DNA from: Sedimentisphaerales bacterium
GTDB lineage: Bacteria; Planctomycetota; Phycisphaerae; Sedimentisphaerales; SM23-30
Direction: 5' to 3'
Assembly: GCA_030634605.1 (NCBI GenBank)
Contig: DAOWAK010000085.1
Location: 1 to 6,072, forward strand
DNA: 6,072 nt
Under the pieces are notes generated by a model that saw nothing but the letters and a program-made list of their open reading frames with translations, was not told where the DNA came from and made no database searches. Positions 4,944-6,072 of the stretch are shown here, one piece after another. How positions within the stretch are numbered: position 1 is the first letter of the stretch; every line of letters starts with the position of its first letter. A program made the translations under genes and the position numbers.

Positions 4944-6072
4944 TTGTGGTGCTCCCGGACTGTTGTAATTCTTTCATGATTTGATCGTAAAACTCCGGCT
5001 GATCGATCTTGATCCGGTTGAGAAACAAGCCTTTGTAATCCGACTTAATGGCGGAGTCGTTAAGATATTTCATTATTGATATATTCCGCAGATCCGCCCA
5101 AGGTGGTAACTCTATCCGAGTTCCCGGATCAGGAAATCTTTTTTCCAGCAACCCATACAATTGTCTGGCCCGCTGAATATTGGCATCGGCCATTTCATAA
5201 TTTCCCTGGGCATATAAAGCGTAGCCGTTGCGTAGAAAAGAGTCGATATAATCGCTGCCTCGTCTTGGCGAGAGTTCCTGAATTTCCTGGTTCAAAGTGT
5301 AACGTAAAAAATCGGTAAGAGAGCGGTCATAATCGCGGTTTTTTGGGAAACGTTTTTTCAAATCGGCGTAATAATATTCCGCGACTTCTTGATGGCCGGC
5401 GAGATAAAGGTTTTCTATACCGGACCAGGCCATATTAGCGGCAGCAACGAGAGTACCTTTCGAGCCTTTTTCTTCGGAGTTTTCATAGTATTCTATCACA
5501 TCCCAAACAGTTTGATAAGCGGAAGGAAACATGCGCAAATCCTGACTGAGAAACACTTCGACGCGGTCCGGTTGTTGCTTGCGCAGGATTTCCTGTCCGG
5601 GATTTCTTTGGGTAGCCTGGGCGGGAGGTGTATAAATTATAATTTCCAGATTGCCGTAATGAGACATGTGTTGCAAGCTATGATAAATATTTCTATAGAG
5701 ATTTATCCTAACCTGCCTGCTGGAACGTTCATCGACGTAATTCATTCCCTGACTTGCCCAGTAGAGAGCATGGCTATATGGTAACCGCCAATCCAGTTCC
5801 AGCCGCTGATCGAGATTTTCATAATCAATCGGGCCATATTTTCGATTCAATTCGATCATGATTCCGGGGTCCATTTTCCATTTTTGCCTCAAGGTATATG
5901 ATCGAACGAAAAGATCAAGCTTGTGCAACAATGGATTACGGAGATTTTCCCTGATAAAATTCATTATTTCCGGCGTAGCTTCATCCGGGTAAATTTTCAG
6001 ACGGATCAATCCTTCCGCCAATTTATCATCGCTGGAATATTTGGGTTGAATCTCTTTAATTTTATCGATAAG
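4909..6072 (-). CDS. Uncharacterised helical-repeat-like protein, 5' end outside the window
   Basis: I do not recognise a named family. The frame stays open to the window edge: 17 more codons precede the TTG at 6021, which has no Shine-Dalgarno, so the gene is cut by the window and not started there. The visible part is 387 residues, numbered here from 6072. It shows a helical N-terminal part, then YGPID (79-83) and DWRLPYSHALYWASQGM (94-110), a segment I associate from memory with large planctomycete hypothetical proteins. Two TPR-like helix pairs, each ending in KRFP, lie at about 212-245 (YLAGHQEVAEYYYADLKKRF) and 277-315 (YALYAQGNYEMADANIQRA). The tail is short and polar. No catalytic motif is visible, and any signal peptide or membrane anchor would lie outside the window. 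It overlaps the GNAT gene by 35 bases, so the two probably share a transcript. Confidence 0.85.
   Translation of the reverse strand, partial: LIDKIKEIQPKYSSDDKLAEGLIRLKIYPDEATPEIMNFIRENLRNPLLHKLDLFVRSYTLRQKWKMDPGIMIELNRKYGPIDYENLDQRLELDWRLPYSHALYWASQGMNYVDERSSRQVRINLYRNIYHSLQHMSHYGNLEIIIYTPPAQATQRNPGQEILRKQQPDRVEVFLSQDLRMFPSAYQTVWDVIEYYENSEEKGSKGTLVAAANMAWSGIENLYLAGHQEVAEYYYADLKKRFPKNRDYDRSLTDFLRYTLNQEIQELSPRRGSDYIDSFLRNGYALYAQGNYEMADANIQRARQLYGLLEKRFPDPGTRIELPPWADLRNISIMKYLNDSAIKSDYKGLFLNRIKIDQPEFYDQIMKELQQSGSTTNGSQGFAPVNR
4952..4956 (-). promoter_or_regulatory. Shine-Dalgarno for the GNAT gene inside the upstream coding region
   Basis: The minus strand reads GGGAG, eight bases and then the ATG at 4943. 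The site lies within the last codons of the upstream gene, which supports this overlapping start over a later one. Confidence 0.65.

Noticed and set aside
6019..6021. TTG as the start of the large unknown gene
   Set aside because: The frame is open for 17 further codons to the window edge, and no ribosome site precedes the TTG. The gene is cut by the window.

Overview
The window reads as bacterial chromosome, most likely from an uncultured member of the Planctomycetota (Phycisphaerae-like). This placement rests on protein features recalled from memory, not on a search: a DnaA with an SDAHP-type sensor I segment and an LVNRFISGM arginine-finger box, and a large uncharacterised protein with a YGPID...DWRLP...HALYWA segment. 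All four real genes lie on the minus strand, so transcription runs from right to left.

From right to left the layout is as follows. (1) 4909-6072 is an uncharacterised, partly helical-repeat (TPR-like) protein whose 5' end lies outside the window. (2) 3921-4943 is a two-domain GNAT acetyltransferase whose start overlaps the previous stop by 35 bases and has its own Shine-Dalgarno sequence. These two genes are probably co-translated. (3) 3287-3920 is a 634-base AT-rich gap. It holds a cluster of DnaA-box-like sites (3630-3738), including one perfect TTATCCACA and a 10-bp inverted repeat of a second box type, and is a plausible oriC. A strong -10 element for dnaA lies closer to the gene. (4) 1874-3286 is dnaA, with a GTG start and a complete set of AAA+ motifs. 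(5) 366-1742 is an archaeal/Bacteroidetes-type phosphoglucosamine mutase (glmM-like), starting 131 bases after dnaA. Its start is better placed at 1742 than at the most upstream in-frame ATG. (6) 1-318 is a non-coding tandem repeat with a 130-bp period, about 2.4 copies visible and probably continuing to the left.

DnaA and the box cluster form an ordinary replication-initiation locus, although dnaN does not follow dnaA. GlmM supplies glucosamine-1-phosphate for UDP-GlcNAc and the cell envelope. The GNAT and the large unknown protein have no clear link to replication. I see no transposase, CRISPR array, tRNA, rRNA or defence gene. The least explained element is the 130-bp repeat: it is built from three different short words, each written two or three times in a row at 9-10 bp spacing. 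I found no convincing new multi-gene system.
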